Assembly (NCBI RefSeq): GCF_001905385.1
Contig: NZ_LIPF01000002.1
Location: forward strand, 124,001 to 188,000
DNA length: 64,000 nt
DNA from: Streptomyces sp. CB02414
Lineage (GTDB): Bacteria; Actinomycetota; Actinomycetes; Streptomycetales; Streptomycetaceae
Direction of reading: 5' to 3'
Each line of letters opens with the position of its first letter. Within the stretch, counting starts at the first letter, position 1. The notes beneath the pieces were generated by a model that was given only the letters and a program-made list of their open reading frames with translations, searched no databases and was not told the origin of the DNA. This document shows positions 1 to 11,430 of this stretch, in pieces. Made by a program: the position numbers and the translations under genes.

Positions 1-301
1 GGAGCGCGTGCCGCTGGACGAGCTGCGCCCCGGTGACCTGGTCGTGTACTTCCCCGAGGCCACCCATGTGGCGATGTACCTCGGCGACGGCATGGTCGTC
101 CAGGCACCGCGCCCCGGCGCCGAGGTCAAGGTGTCACCGATCGCGGCCAACCCGGTGCTGGGCGCCGTACGGCCCGATCCCGGCGGGGAGCCGCTGCGGC
201 GGTACACGCCACCGAGGCTCCCCGAGGGGGCGACGGACGGGTCCGACGAGGGGTACGCCGACGCCTACGCGCCCGCGGCGCCCGAGACCTCCATCAGGTA
301 G
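1..301 (+). CDS. NlpC/P60-family peptidoglycan hydrolase, C-terminal fragment
   Basis: The reading frame is open from the window edge, so the start and the catalytic Cys lie upstream. The visible part carries the second half of an NlpC/P60 domain: a 'RPGDLV' strand, then 'HVAMYLGDG' with the His expected for the Cys-His-His catalytic set, and a 'VQAP' strand. A tail of about 35 low-complexity residues follows. Enzymes of this family cut D-Glu to diamino acid bonds in cell-wall stem peptides and are normally exported. The stop at 299-301 lies inside the 3' end of the convergent flavoprotein gene, a 37-bp overlap. The family call is firm; the exact subfamily cannot be judged from this fragment. 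Confidence 0.8.
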   Translation, partial: ERVPLDELRPGDLVVYFPEATHVAMYLGDGMVVQAPRPGAEVKVSPIAANPVLGAVRPDPGGEPLRRYTPPRLPEGATDGSDEGYADAYAPAAPETSIR

Positions 302-1527
302 CCCTCGGTCTTCGCGGGGTCGTAGAAGAAGTTCTCGAAGTCGGCCGGGTCGTTGAAGCCGTTGGCGAAGCGGTCGGCGACGGGCTGGAGCTGCATGCCG
401 GCGCCGATCAGGTTCAGGACGTGCTCGGGCGGCGGGGCGAGCATGGTGTTCGTCCACTTGGTGACGTGCTGGGCCGTCTCCCAGTAGCGGTCGAAGGCCT
501 GCTGCATCCAGGCCTCGTCGAACTCCTTGTCGCCGTGCTCGATGATCGACGCGAGGTAGGAGGCGGCGCACTTGGAGGCGGAGTTGGAGCCCTGGCCGGT
601 GATCGGGTCGTTGGCGACGACCACGTCGGCGACGCCGAGGACCGCACCGCCGCCGGGGAGGCGGCCGACCGGGTTGCGGACGGTGGGGGCGTAGCGGCCG
701 GCGAGGGTGCCGCCGGCGTCGGTCAGTTCGACCTTGGTGGCCCGCGCGTACTCCCACGGGAGGAACTTCTCCATGAGTTCCAGGGTCAGGGAGAGGTGCT
801 CCGAGGGGTCCTTGACGTCCTTGAAGGCGTCCAGCGGGCCGCCGGGTATGCCCTCCCAGAACAGGATGTCGGCGCGGCCCGAGGTGGTGAGGGTCGGCAT
901 GATGAACATCTCGCCGACGCCCGGGACCAGGTTGCAGCGGACCGCCTCCGTCTCCGGGTGCTCCGGACGCGGGCCCATCCCGTGCACGTAGGCGACGGCG
1001 AGGGCGCGCTGCGGCTCGCTGTACGGGGACCTCTCCGCGTCGCGGCCGAACATCTGGACCAGCTCGCCCTTGCCCGCCGAGACCAGGACGAGGTCGTAGG
1101 CACGGGAGAAGTAGTCCAGGTCGCCGACGGCCGCGCCGTGGATGACGAGCTGGCCGCCGCGCTGGGCGAAGGTCTCCATCCAGCCGGCCATCTTCACCCG
1201 CTGGTCGACGGACTGCGCGATGCCGTCGAGGCGGCCCAGCCAGTCGATGGCGCGCTGCGAGGGGCCCGGGTCGAAGGAGCCGGGGGCCGCCACCGAGACG
1301 CCGAGTCCTTCGATCTTCGGGGCCTGGGACTCCCAGAAGTTCAGCTGGAGATCGCGCTCGTGCTGGAGTGCCGTGTGGAACATGCACTGCGTCGACATGA
1401 CCCGGCCGGTGCGGATCTCGTCCGCGGTCCGGTTGGACATCAGGGTGACCTCGTAGCCGTGCGACTGCAGGCCGAGGGCGAGCTGGAGACCGGACTGGCC
1501 GGCTCCGACGACGAGTATCTTCCGCAT
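265..1527 (-). CDS. Styrene monooxygenase-like FAD-dependent oxygenase, last gene of the conservon operon
   Basis: A 420-residue single-component flavoprotein. Residues 1-20 form a Rossmann FAD site (GAGQSG after a beta strand), followed by a 'TADEIRTGRV' segment typical of StyA-like group E monooxygenases. These epoxidise alkenes or sulfoxidise thioethers using FADH2 from a separate reductase. No reductase gene is adjacent here. The ATG at 1527 was chosen because AGGAG precedes it; the frame opens further upstream without a better start. It begins only 34 bp after the GTPase gene, so it is probably co-transcribed with the conservon. Substrate unknown. Confidence 0.8.
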   Translation of the reverse strand: MRKILVVGAGQSGLQLALGLQSHGYEVTLMSNRTADEIRTGRVMSTQCMFHTALQHERDLQLNFWESQAPKIEGLGVSVAAPGSFDPGPSQRAIDWLGRLDGIAQSVDQRVKMAGWMETFAQRGGQLVIHGAAVGDLDYFSRAYDLVLVSAGKGELVQMFGRDAERSPYSEPQRALAVAYVHGMGPRPEHPETEAVRCNLVPGVGEMFIMPTLTTSGRADILFWEGIPGGPLDAFKDVKDPSEHLSLTLELMEKFLPWEYARATKVELTDAGGTLAGRYAPTVRNPVGRLPGGGAVLGVADVVVANDPITGQGSNSASKCAASYLASIIEHGDKEFDEAWMQQAFDRYWETAQHVTKWTNTMLAPPPEHVLNLIGAGMQLQPVADRFANGFNDPADFENFFYDPAKTEGYLMEVSGAAGA

Positions 1528-1561
1528 GCGGGGGACGCTCCTAAGGGGACAGCTCGGGGGA

Positions 1562-2203
1562 CTACTCGGGGGTTTCGTCGAGCGCGTGGCCCACGAGGGA
1601 CAAGAGGGTCTCGATGGCCGAGATCCGGCGGCGCGCATCCATGATCATTACAGGTATGTGCGCCGGGATCGTCAACGCCTCCCGCACGTCCTCCGCCTCG
1701 AACAGCTCGCTGCCGTCGAAGTGGTTCACCGCGACGACGTACGGCAGTCCGCAGCTCTCGAAGTAGTCCAGGGCCGGGAAGCAGTCCTTCAGGCGGCGGG
1801 TGTCGGCCAGGACGACGGCGCCGATCGCGCCGCGCACCAGGTCGTCCCACATGAACCAGAACCGCTGCTGGCCCGGCGTGCCGAACAGGTAGAGCACCAG
1901 GTCGTCGTCGAGCGTGATGCGGCCGAAGTCCATGGCCACGGTGGTGGTCAGCTTGCCCGGCGTGGCGGTGAGGTCGTCGGTCTCCTCGCTCGCCTCGGTC
2001 ATCAGCGCCTCGGTCTGCAGGGGCGTGATCTCCGAGACGGCGGTGACCAGGGTGGTCTTGCCGACGCCGAACCCGCCGGCCACCACGATCTTGGTGGCTA
2101 TGGGCGCGCGCGTGCGGTCCGTCTGCCAGGGCTGCATGGTCTCGTCCGGGTCGACGAGCGGGGAGACGCCGGAGGCGGCGGCGTCAGAGACGACGGAGTC
2201 CAC
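1562..2203 (-). CDS. cvnD: Conservon GTP-binding protein (CvnD-type, MglA-like)
   Basis: A 213-residue small GTPase. The P-loop is GGFGVGKTT near residue 40, the switch II region reads FGTPGQQRF, and NHFD stands where NKxD is usual. The GTG at 2203 is preceded by GAAAGGG and overlaps the end of the DUF742 gene by 20 bp, the standard conservon arrangement. CvnD proteins are thought to form a membrane-associated signalling complex with the kinase-like CvnA, roadblock CvnB and DUF742 CvnC, loosely comparable to eukaryotic GPCR/G-protein modules. Family assignment is firm; which numbered conservon this is was not determined. Confidence 0.92.
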   Translation of the reverse strand: MDSVVSDAAASGVSPLVDPDETMQPWQTDRTRAPIATKIVVAGGFGVGKTTLVTAVSEITPLQTEALMTEASEETDDLTATPGKLTTTVAMDFGRITLDDDLVLYLFGTPGQQRFWFMWDDLVRGAIGAVVLADTRRLKDCFPALDYFESCGLPYVVAVNHFDGSELFEAEDVREALTIPAHIPVMIMDARRRISAIETLLSLVGHALDETPE

Positions 2204-2627
2204 TGAGCACCCTTTCGAGCAGAGCGCGGTCCGGACGGCCCGTTCCGTGGCCGGTTCCGGTGCCGTACACACGGATCTTTCCCTGGTCCGCCAGGTCGCT
2301 GATGAGGACGCGGACCACGCCGAGCGGCATCTTCAGCAGCGCGGCGATCTCGGCCACCGTACGCATACGGCGGCACAGTTCGACGATGGCCCGCATCTCC
2401 GGCATCACGCGGGAGGTGAGGCTGCCGTTCGTCAGTTCCTTGCGCTCCTCGGCGGCTTCGAGCGCGGCGGTGCCGGCGGTGGCGCCGACGAACGTCTCGA
2501 CGAGCAGGACGTGGCCGAAGCGGGTACGGCCGCCGGTGAGCGAGTAGGGGCGTACACGGGCGGGCTTGCGGTCGGCGCCGCGTACGGGGAGGTTTCCCCG
2601 GCCGTTCTTCTTGGGGGTGCTGCTCAT
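2184..2627 (-). CDS. cvnC: Conservon DUF742 protein (CvnC)
   Basis: A 147-residue protein with the DUF742 winged-helix-like core: 'RPYSLTGGRT' at about residue 25, then helices ending in 'MPLGVVRVLISDL'. The N-terminal 24 residues are basic and look flexible. Its start overlaps the stop of the roadblock gene by 4 bp (ATGA), and its end overlaps the GTPase gene. Proteins of this family accompany every conservon and probably bridge CvnB and CvnD. No catalytic residues are known. Confidence 0.9.
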   Translation of the reverse strand: MSSTPKKNGRGNLPVRGADRKPARVRPYSLTGGRTRFGHVLLVETFVGATAGTAALEAAEERKELTNGSLTSRVMPEMRAIVELCRRMRTVAEIAALLKMPLGVVRVLISDLADQGKIRVYGTGTGHGTGRPDRALLERVLSGLRRL

Positions 2628-3127
2628 CGGAGACTCCCCGTCGACTCGGACTCCAGGGACTGCCGCAGCTCGCTGCGGAGTTCGGGGGTCAGCACGTGGC
2701 CGGCGCGGCCGACGAAGAGCGCCATGTGGTACGCGACGACGCTCATGTCGCAGTCCGCGGAGCCGTGCACGCCGAGCAGCGAGCCGTCGCTGATCGACAT
2801 CACGAAGAGACTGCCCTCGTCCATGGCGACCATCGTGTGCTTCACGTTGCCGTAGTCCATCAGCCGGGCGGCGCCGATGGTGAGGCTGCCGACGCCGGAG
2901 ACGACCGTGGCGAGGTCGGCGGCGGAGCCGCGCGGTCCGGCGCGGCGCACGGCCTGTGCCTCGCGGGCCGCGTCGTTCCGCTCCTGGTCGGAGGAGAGGA
3001 GCAGCAGGCCGTCGGAGGAGACCACGGCGACCGATTGGATGCCGGGGACCTCCTCGACGAGGTTGGTCAGCAGCCAGTGGAGATTGCGGGCTTCACTGCT
3101 CAGTCCGAAGGTACTGGGCGCGGTCAA
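2624..3127 (-). CDS. cvnB: Roadblock/LC7-domain protein (CvnB)
   Basis: A 167-residue roadblock/LC7 protein. The core fold runs from the 'LHWLLTNLVEEVPGIQSVAVVSSDGLLL' helix-strand near residues 17-45 to the 'GSLFVMSISDGSLLGV' strands near 105-120. MglB-like roadblock proteins act as GAPs or scaffolds for MglA-like GTPases, which fits the CvnD gene two positions downstream. The start and stop are both joined to neighbours by ATGA overlaps, so translation is probably coupled. About 40 C-terminal residues beyond the core are acidic. Confidence 0.92.
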   Translation of the reverse strand: MTAPSTFGLSSEARNLHWLLTNLVEEVPGIQSVAVVSSDGLLLLSSDQERNDAAREAQAVRRAGPRGSAADLATVVSGVGSLTIGAARLMDYGNVKHTMVAMDEGSLFVMSISDGSLLGVHGSADCDMSVVAYHMALFVGRAGHVLTPELRSELRQSLESESTGSLR

Positions 3128-6060
3128 CTGCTTGCCTCCTCGACAGTGCCCCCCGTGGCTTCTTCGGTTGTCCCCGCTGCGGCGGACGGCGCCTCGTGCT
3201 GCTCCGTCCGGTCGGCGATCTCCGCCTCGACGTCGCGCCGGCCGGCCTCCGCACCGCGGCGGAACCCTCCCAGGCGACGGCGGAGTGCCTCGGCGTCCAC
3301 GGAACCCGAGGTGCGCGGCTTCGGTGCCGCGGCGGGGGTGGTGAGATTCGGGGTCCGCTTGGGCAGCCCCTTGGCGGTGACGGGCTCGGCGGGTTCGCCG
3401 CCGGCGTCCTCACCGGTACTCGACGGGCCCTCGTCCGGCGTGCGGTCGTGGGCCTCGGGGCCGATGGCGTACGGGTCGGGCGCGGACTCCGGGTCCGGGG
3501 CGCGCGTGGGCTCCGGTTCCGGCTCGGGCTCCGGTTCCGGCTCCGGTGTCCGGGCCTGGTGCCGGTCGTGGTCCTGGGGGCGCGTCTGGGCCGGGATCAG
3601 CAGGGCCATCGTGGAGTCGTCGGGGAGGTCGTGGCCCGGGGCGGGCGCGGTCTCCGGTTCCGTGGCCGTCTCCCGAACCGATGTCGGCTCCGTGTGCTGC
3701 GGCTCCCCGGCGGCCTCCGCCTCGTCCGCCGCGTCCGCCGCGACGGCGTCCGCGTCGGCCTCCGCCCGCCGTACGGCCTGCTCCGCCGACGCGACCAGTG
3801 GGTCCGCGTCCTTGTGCGCGCCCTTCTCCGCGCGCCCGTGCAGGACGTTGGAGTTGGCCTCCGCGTCGGCGCCCGGCAGCGAGAAGGACCCCGTGTCGGT
3901 CATCGGCACGCTCGGTGCCAGCGCCGCCGGCGGGGCCGCCGCGAGCAGCGGACCCGGGAGCACCACGACGGCCGCCACACCGCCCTGCTTCTGCTCCCGC
4001 AGCCGCACCCGCGCCGCGTGCCGGTGGGCGAGCCGGGCGACCACGTACAGGCCGAGGCCGAGACCCTCGTCGCCCTCCTGGTCGTAGGGCGCGTCCGGGT
4101 CGAAGTCGGTGAGGCGGGCGTTGAGGCGCTGGAGGCGTTCGGTGGCCATGCCGATGCCCTCGTCCTGGACGGAGAGCATCACCTCGCCGTTCTCCAGCAG
4201 CCAGCCGGAGACCTCGACGGGCAGGTCCGGCGGCGAGAAGGAGGTGGCGTTCTCCATCAGCTCGGCCAGCAGGTGGGAGAGGTCGTCGGCGGCGAAGCCG
4301 GCCACGTGCGCGTGCGGCGGCAGCGCGGCGATGCGGACCCGCTCGTACCGCTCGATCTCGCTGACCGCGGCCCGGACCACGTCGACCAGCGGCACCGGTG
4401 AGGCGCTGTGCTGGACGTGCTCGGTGCCGGCGAGGACGAGGAGGTTCTCGCTGTGCCGGCGCATGACGGTGGCGAAGTGGTCGAGCTTGAACAGGGTGGC
4501 CAGGCGGTCCGGGTCCTGCTCGCGCTCCTCCAGGCTCTCGATGACGGCGAGTTGCCGCTCGACCAGGCCGAGGGTGCGCAGCGCCAGGTTCACGAAGGTG
4601 GAGCCGATGCTCTTGCGGACGACGTCCAGCTGGGCGGCGGAACGGTCGAGTTCGGCGCGCAGTCCCTCGCGGGCGTCGGCCATCTTCTGCCGCTGGCCGA
4701 CGAGGTGCTTGCGGTCCGACTCCAGGGTGTTGACGCGCTCGGCGAGGGTGACGGCGTGCGCGTGCAGGGCGTTGACGGAGCGGACGACCTGCGCGAACTC
4801 GTCGTCGCGGCCGGTGAAGGCGACGGCCTCCTCGGCCGTCGGGTCCTCGGCGCCCGCCAGCCGGGCCGAGCCGCGGCGCAACACCGACAGCGGGCGGGTG
4901 AGGGTGCGGGCCATGGCGGTGGCGATGCCCACGGCGACCAGGAGCAGGGCGGCGAGGGCGGCGATCCGGATCTCCAGCGCGGTGACGTCGTCGTCGCGCA
5001 GCTTCTCCAGGTCGGTGACGCGCTTCTCGTAGAGGGCGGACTCGGCGCCGCGCATGGCGTCGACGCGCGCGGAGAGCGCGGCGTCGAGCCGCTTGGTGCT
5101 GGTCTCCAGGTCGTCGTCGGAGAGCGTCGGCTCGTCGGTGAGACCGGCGAGGTACTTGTCGGCGGAGTTGATCTCGGGGCCGGTGACGGTGGCGTCGAAG
5201 CGGTCCCGCGCCTCCTTGGGCGCGCCCTCGCGGAAGTCGGCGAGGGCGGCGTCGGAGCGCACCCGGGCCTGCTGGGCGGCGGCGGCGAGCGCGTCGCGCT
5301 GCTCGGCGTCGGCGTCCGAGGAGGTGGTCGTCTCCGTCGGCAGCCCGGTGATCGGGTCGATGACGGTCTCGGTGGTGCTCGGCACGTTCAGGGCGGCGAG
5401 CAGCAGTCCGCGGGTGGCGGAGGCCTGCTGGACGGCGGTGTCCAGCTCGGCGAGGGCGTACGCCCCGGCCCCGGCGCGGGGCGGCATCCGCTCGGCCAGT
5501 TCCTCGGCCAGGGCGTGCAGTTCGGTGATCGCCTCCGAGTACGCCTCGTGCGCTTCGAGGGCGGTGCTCTTGCCGGTGAGGGCGGCCCGGCGCAGGGCGG
5601 CGATGGCGTCCAGGTCCTCGCGCAGGGAGGCGGGCGTGTCGGTGTCGGCGCGCAGCTCCTCGACCTGCCGGTCGACGCGGGCGCTGCGCTGCTCGGAGGG
5701 TGCCTTGGACTTGGGACGGCCGGCGGCGATGTAGGGGGTGACCTCGTCGCGTTCGTCGGCGAGGGAGTGGGCGAGGGTCAGCGCGCCCTGGGTCCGCTCG
5801 GCGAGCGTCACCAGTTCCTGGGAGTCGTGCAGCTGCCCGGAGGCGGCCACGACCGACGGGGCTCCGGCTCCGGCGACGGCGGCGGCCACGACCGCCACGG
5901 CGACGATGAGCCGGTTGCGTACGTGGGTGGGGCGGCCCTTGCCGACGGGGACCGCCGGCGGCGCCGGGGTGGAGGTGCCGGGGGTGCGCTCCGCGCTCCC
6001 CGCGGGGGCCGTCTGCTTGTCTGTGCGACGAGGCCGCGTCTTCTGCACCGGTGCTCGCAT
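3124..6060 (-). CDS. cvnA: Conservon sensor histidine kinase-like protein (CvnA)
   Basis: A protein of about 978 residues. TM1 lies at residues 48-72, followed by a roughly 280-residue extracytoplasmic helical region resembling nitrate/nitrite-sensing (NIT) domains. TM2 is near 360-380, then HAMP. A helical segment contains the degenerate H-box (LDHFATVMRRH), and a GHKL ATPase follows with N-box ENATSFSP and the glycine boxes DEGIGM and GLGLGL. The last 300 residues are a disordered Pro/Glu/Asp-rich tail including seven Pro-Glu repeats. The ATG at 6060 is the likely start; ATG 6123 in the same frame is an alternative, and neither has an ideal ribosome site. First gene of the operon. Confidence 0.88.
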   Translation of the reverse strand: MRAPVQKTRPRRTDKQTAPAGSAERTPGTSTPAPPAVPVGKGRPTHVRNRLIVAVAVVAAAVAGAGAPSVVAASGQLHDSQELVTLAERTQGALTLAHSLADERDEVTPYIAAGRPKSKAPSEQRSARVDRQVEELRADTDTPASLREDLDAIAALRRAALTGKSTALEAHEAYSEAITELHALAEELAERMPPRAGAGAYALAELDTAVQQASATRGLLLAALNVPSTTETVIDPITGLPTETTTSSDADAEQRDALAAAAQQARVRSDAALADFREGAPKEARDRFDATVTGPEINSADKYLAGLTDEPTLSDDDLETSTKRLDAALSARVDAMRGAESALYEKRVTDLEKLRDDDVTALEIRIAALAALLLVAVGIATAMARTLTRPLSVLRRGSARLAGAEDPTAEEAVAFTGRDDEFAQVVRSVNALHAHAVTLAERVNTLESDRKHLVGQRQKMADAREGLRAELDRSAAQLDVVRKSIGSTFVNLALRTLGLVERQLAVIESLEEREQDPDRLATLFKLDHFATVMRRHSENLLVLAGTEHVQHSASPVPLVDVVRAAVSEIERYERVRIAALPPHAHVAGFAADDLSHLLAELMENATSFSPPDLPVEVSGWLLENGEVMLSVQDEGIGMATERLQRLNARLTDFDPDAPYDQEGDEGLGLGLYVVARLAHRHAARVRLREQKQGGVAAVVVLPGPLLAAAPPAALAPSVPMTDTGSFSLPGADAEANSNVLHGRAEKGAHKDADPLVASAEQAVRRAEADADAVAADAADEAEAAGEPQHTEPTSVRETATEPETAPAPGHDLPDDSTMALLIPAQTRPQDHDRHQARTPEPEPEPEPEPEPTRAPDPESAPDPYAIGPEAHDRTPDEGPSSTGEDAGGEPAEPVTAKGLPKRTPNLTTPAAAPKPRTSGSVDAEALRRRLGGFRRGAEAGRRDVEAEIADRTEQHEAPSAAAGTTEEATGGTVEEASS

Positions 6061-6510
6061 TCCTGACTCGTGTACCCGTGGGCGCGGGTGGCGCTCCGTC
6101 AACTGGCCGGCCGGCGCGTGCATCCTCCACCACGCTCCGGGCCGCTCCCCGGCCGCCGGCTGCGCGTCGGACGGGGGCACCGCGTGAGCAGGGCAGGCCC
6201 GCCACCGGTCCCCGACCTTCCCAGTGCCGGTGGGTGGTGGGCGCGCATCATCCGACCCGCCACCCGAAGGAGTGAACCCCGGACGGGAGTTGGTGGGCAA
6301 GTTCCCCCGGCTCGTGCGACTCGCCCGCGCGGCGCGCCGGTTGGACGTCTGGGACGCGCGGTGGCACTATGTGCCGCCACGCGTTGCCGGAGTGCCGAAT
6401 TCCACCCCAAAAGCGGCGCCTGACCTGCGTCACCGCGCCGATTCCGGGAGAACTCGGGGAAGGTGCCAGCCTTTTGCGGACGCTGTGAAGGGGTCGTGCA
6501 GACTGGCCGG
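6061..6510. promoter_or_regulatory. Divergent promoter region between cvnA and the PP2C-like gene
   Basis: A 450-bp gene-free stretch between two divergent genes. The only clear structure is a perfect palindrome, GGCAC-TAT-GTGCC, at 6363-6375, inside a wider GTGGC/GCCAC flank. It could be an operator. No convincing protein-coding potential was seen outside the possible N-terminal extension of cvnA. Confidence 0.4.
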
Positions 6511-7302
6511 ATGCGCACGGAACTCGCCTCGGAACCCGGACTCGCCGACCACCCCAACGAGGACTTCGCGAGCGTCGGACTACCGGCCTCGGGACAGGGT
6601 GGCTCGCTCGTCGTGCTGGACGGCGTGACACCACCGCGGGGTGAGACCGGATGCCTGCATTCCGTGCCCTGGTTCACCGCGCGCCTCGGTGGTGCGCTGA
6701 CCGAACTGACCGTTTCAATGCCGGATGTTCCCCTCGACGACGCCCTGGCCCGCGCCATCGCGCGTACCTCGGCGGCACACGCGGAAACCTGTGAGCTTTC
6801 TCACCCCCGCACGCCACAGGCAACCGTGGTCGTCGCCCGCTGGTCCCCCGCGTCGGTCGAGTACCTGGTCCTGTCCGACTCCGCCCTGCTGGTGGAGGCG
6901 CCCGACGGCACGGTCACGGCCGTCCTGGACGACCGGCTGGCCCGGCTGCCCCGCTCGGCCCTCGCCACGGACGCGCTGGTGGACGCCCATTACCGCAACA
7001 AGGAGGGCGGCTTCTTCACGGCCGCGGCCGACCCGTCGGTGGCGGCGCGGGCGGTGACGGGGACACTGCCGCGGGGCGGGGTGCGGACGCTGGCGGCGCT
7101 GACGGACGGGGCCGGACGGTGGGTGGAGAAGTTCCGGGAGGGCGACTGGGCGGACTGCCTGACGCTGGTGCGCAAGCAGGGCGCCCAGGCGCTGGTGGAC
7201 CGGGTGCGGGAGCTGGAGCGCGCCGACGCGGCGGGGGCCCGTTCGTTCCTGGGCCGCAGCAAGACGCACGACGACGCGACGGTGGTGTACGCCGAGTTGT
7301 GA
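6511..7302 (+). CDS. PP2C-like protein phosphatase-domain protein
   Basis: A 263-residue single-domain protein resembling PPM/PP2C Ser/Thr phosphatases. An early 'NEDF' and 'VLDGVTPP' correspond to the metal-binding D-G motif, 'LTDGAGRW' lies near residue 200, and 'HDDATVV' at the C-terminus matches the usual DNxTxxV motif. It has no membrane segment or signal peptide. The ATG at 6511 lies 24 bp after GAAGGGG, a long spacing, so the true start could be leaderless or further upstream. It is divergent from the conservon, which makes a link in phosphosignalling possible but unproven. The usual DGMGG sequence is altered, so activity is uncertain. Confidence 0.65.
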   Translation: MRTELASEPGLADHPNEDFASVGLPASGQGGSLVVLDGVTPPRGETGCLHSVPWFTARLGGALTELTVSMPDVPLDDALARAIARTSAAHAETCELSHPRTPQATVVVARWSPASVEYLVLSDSALLVEAPDGTVTAVLDDRLARLPRSALATDALVDAHYRNKEGGFFTAAADPSVAARAVTGTLPRGGVRTLAALTDGAGRWVEKFREGDWADCLTLVRKQGAQALVDRVRELERADAAGARSFLGRSKTHDDATVVYAEL

Positions 7303-7333
7303 CCGCGCCGGAGGCCGGCCCCGCCCCGCGCCG

Positions 7334-7828
7334 CTACTTCTCCATCCCCCGGTTCAGTTCGTGCAGCAGCCGGGCCAGTTCGGTCACCTCGCGCGGGTCC
7401 CAGCCGGCGAGCCGGCGGGCGTACCGGGCACGGCGGGCATCCCGGACCCGGCCGACGCGGTCCTGGCCCTCCTGAGTCAGGGTGACCAGCCAGGCGCGGC
7501 CGTCCGCGGGGTCGGGTTCGCGGGCGACGAGGCCGAGTTCCTCCAGGGCGCGCAGCTGGCGGGACATCGTCGCCTTGCCGACGCCGATGTAGGCGGCGAG
7601 TTCCGTGGCCCGCTGCCCCCCGCACTCGCCGAGCCGCACGAGGAGGCCGTACGCGGACGACTCCAGGTCGGGGTGGACCTCGCGGGCCATCTCGCCCTGG
7701 TTGGCGCGGGCCCGCCGCAGCAGGACGGTCAACTCCCGCTCCAGCGCCAGGAACTCCGGTTGGTTCACACCACTGCCGGACACCGCGGATTCGACTCCGC
7801 GACCGTCGCCGTTCCCGTCCTCGTGCAC
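7334..7828 (-). CDS. MarR-family transcriptional regulator
   Basis: About 164 residues with a MarR winged helix. The recognition helix is 'YIGVGKATMSRQLRALEELGLV', followed by the wing 'REPDPADGRAWLVTLT'. Such dimers usually repress adjacent genes and release DNA on binding small aromatic ligands. I chose GTG 7828 because AGGGG sits 5 bp before it; ATG 7873 in the same frame is possible. It converges with the PP2C-like gene. The nearest gene reading away from its promoter is the GH25 muramidase, a plausible but unproven target. Confidence 0.85.
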   Translation of the reverse strand: MHEDGNGDGRGVESAVSGSGVNQPEFLALERELTVLLRRARANQGEMAREVHPDLESSAYGLLVRLGECGGQRATELAAYIGVGKATMSRQLRALEELGLVAREPDPADGRAWLVTLTQEGQDRVGRVRDARRARYARRLAGWDPREVTELARLLHELNRGMEK

Positions 7829-8084
7829 GTCAGCCCCTGCCTCGATTTTCCCGGTCCTGAAAGTTTCCGCCACAAGGCGCCATCGCCGCAGCTCGGCAAG
7901 TATTTCGCAGGCTTAGACCAACGGCAGCTCCCGACCCCTCTTCCACCCGGCGTTCTACGTGCGTAGCGTTCCCTCCGGGACCGGCGAATGGCATGCGCAC
8001 GCCAGCCCGGCGCGTACGCCTCGCACGGTCTCTCCCCACCCGCGCATCCCCCACCGAGCACCACCGAGCCATCGGAGGCACGTC

Positions 8085-8912
8085 ATGCTCGTGCACAGAT
8101 CGGGATCGGCCCGCGGGCGGCGCTTCGCCGTCACCGGGACTCTGCTCGCCGCGTTCTCCCTGCTGTTCACCGTCCCCGCCCACTCCGCGTCGGCCGCCGA
8201 CACGCCGCCGCGCGGCTCCGCCCACATGGGCATGGGCGTCGTGGAGCACGACGGCCAGCACGGCACGCCCGTCCCCGGCCGCGCCGTCCAGACGGAGGGC
8301 GTGGACGTCTCCAGCCACCAGGGCAACGTCGCCTGGTCGACCCTGTGGAACAGCGGGGTCAAGTGGGCCTACGTCAAGGCCACCGAGGGGACGTACTACG
8401 AGAACCCCTACTTCGCCCAGCAGTACAACGGCTCGTACAACGTCGGCATGATCCGCGGGGCGTACCACTTCGCCACGCCGGACACGACCAGCGGCGCCGC
8501 CCAGGCCAACTTCTTCGTGGACAACGGCGGCGGCTGGTCCCGCGACGGCAAGACGCTGCCGGGCGCGCTGGACATCGAGTGGAACCCGTACGGGGCCACC
8601 TGCTACGGCAAGACGCAGAGCCAGATGGTCTCCTGGATCCGCGACTTCCTGAACACCTACAAGGCCCGCACCGGCCGCGACGCCGTGATCTACACGGCCA
8701 CCAGCTGGTGGACCCAGTGCACCGGCAACTACGGCGGCTTCGCGGCGAACAACCCGCTGTGGATCGCCCGGTACGCCTCGACGGTGGGGACGCTGCCGGC
8801 GGGCTGGCCGTACTACACGATGTGGCAGTACACGTCGTCCGGGCCGACGGTCGGGGACCACAACAAGTTCAACGGGGCCCTGGACCGGGTCCGGGCGCTC
8901 GCGAACGGCTGA
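8085..8912 (+). CDS. Secreted GH25 muramidase (lysozyme)
   Basis: A 275-residue precursor with a Sec signal peptide: basic n-region, hydrophobic core at residues 14-32 and a cut near SASA-AD. The mature part is a glycoside hydrolase family 25 TIM barrel: 'GVDVSSHQG' with the conserved Asp, 'ALDIEWNP' with the catalytic Asp-Glu pair, and 'MWQYTSSG' near the end. Enzymes of this type cleave the MurNAc-GlcNAc beta-1,4 bond of peptidoglycan outside the cell. ATG 8085 follows GGAGG by 6 bp. There are no extra wall-binding repeats. Single-gene unit with a terminator downstream. Confidence 0.93.
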   Translation: MLVHRSGSARGRRFAVTGTLLAAFSLLFTVPAHSASAADTPPRGSAHMGMGVVEHDGQHGTPVPGRAVQTEGVDVSSHQGNVAWSTLWNSGVKWAYVKATEGTYYENPYFAQQYNGSYNVGMIRGAYHFATPDTTSGAAQANFFVDNGGGWSRDGKTLPGALDIEWNPYGATCYGKTQSQMVSWIRDFLNTYKARTGRDAVIYTATSWWTQCTGNYGGFAANNPLWIARYASTVGTLPAGWPYYTMWQYTSSGPTVGDHNKFNGALDRVRALANG

Positions 8913-8934
8913 CGCCCCCGGTGCGTACGGGGAA

Positions 8935-8962
8935 GGCCCGGGCCCCTCACGGGACCCGGGTC
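8935..8962. terminator. Bidirectional terminator hairpin between muramidase and lon
   Basis: A 12-bp inverted repeat (GGCCCGGGCCCC / GGGACCCGGGTC) with a TCAC loop lies between the convergent stops of the muramidase and lon. Two positions become G-U wobbles when read leftward. A short T-rich stretch follows on the right. Confidence 0.7.
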
Positions 8963-8984
8963 TTCGTGCTCCGGTTCACGTCCG

Positions 8985-11408
<2,424 letters not shown>

Positions 11409-11430
11409 GATCTCCCCTTCGGCAGTCAAG

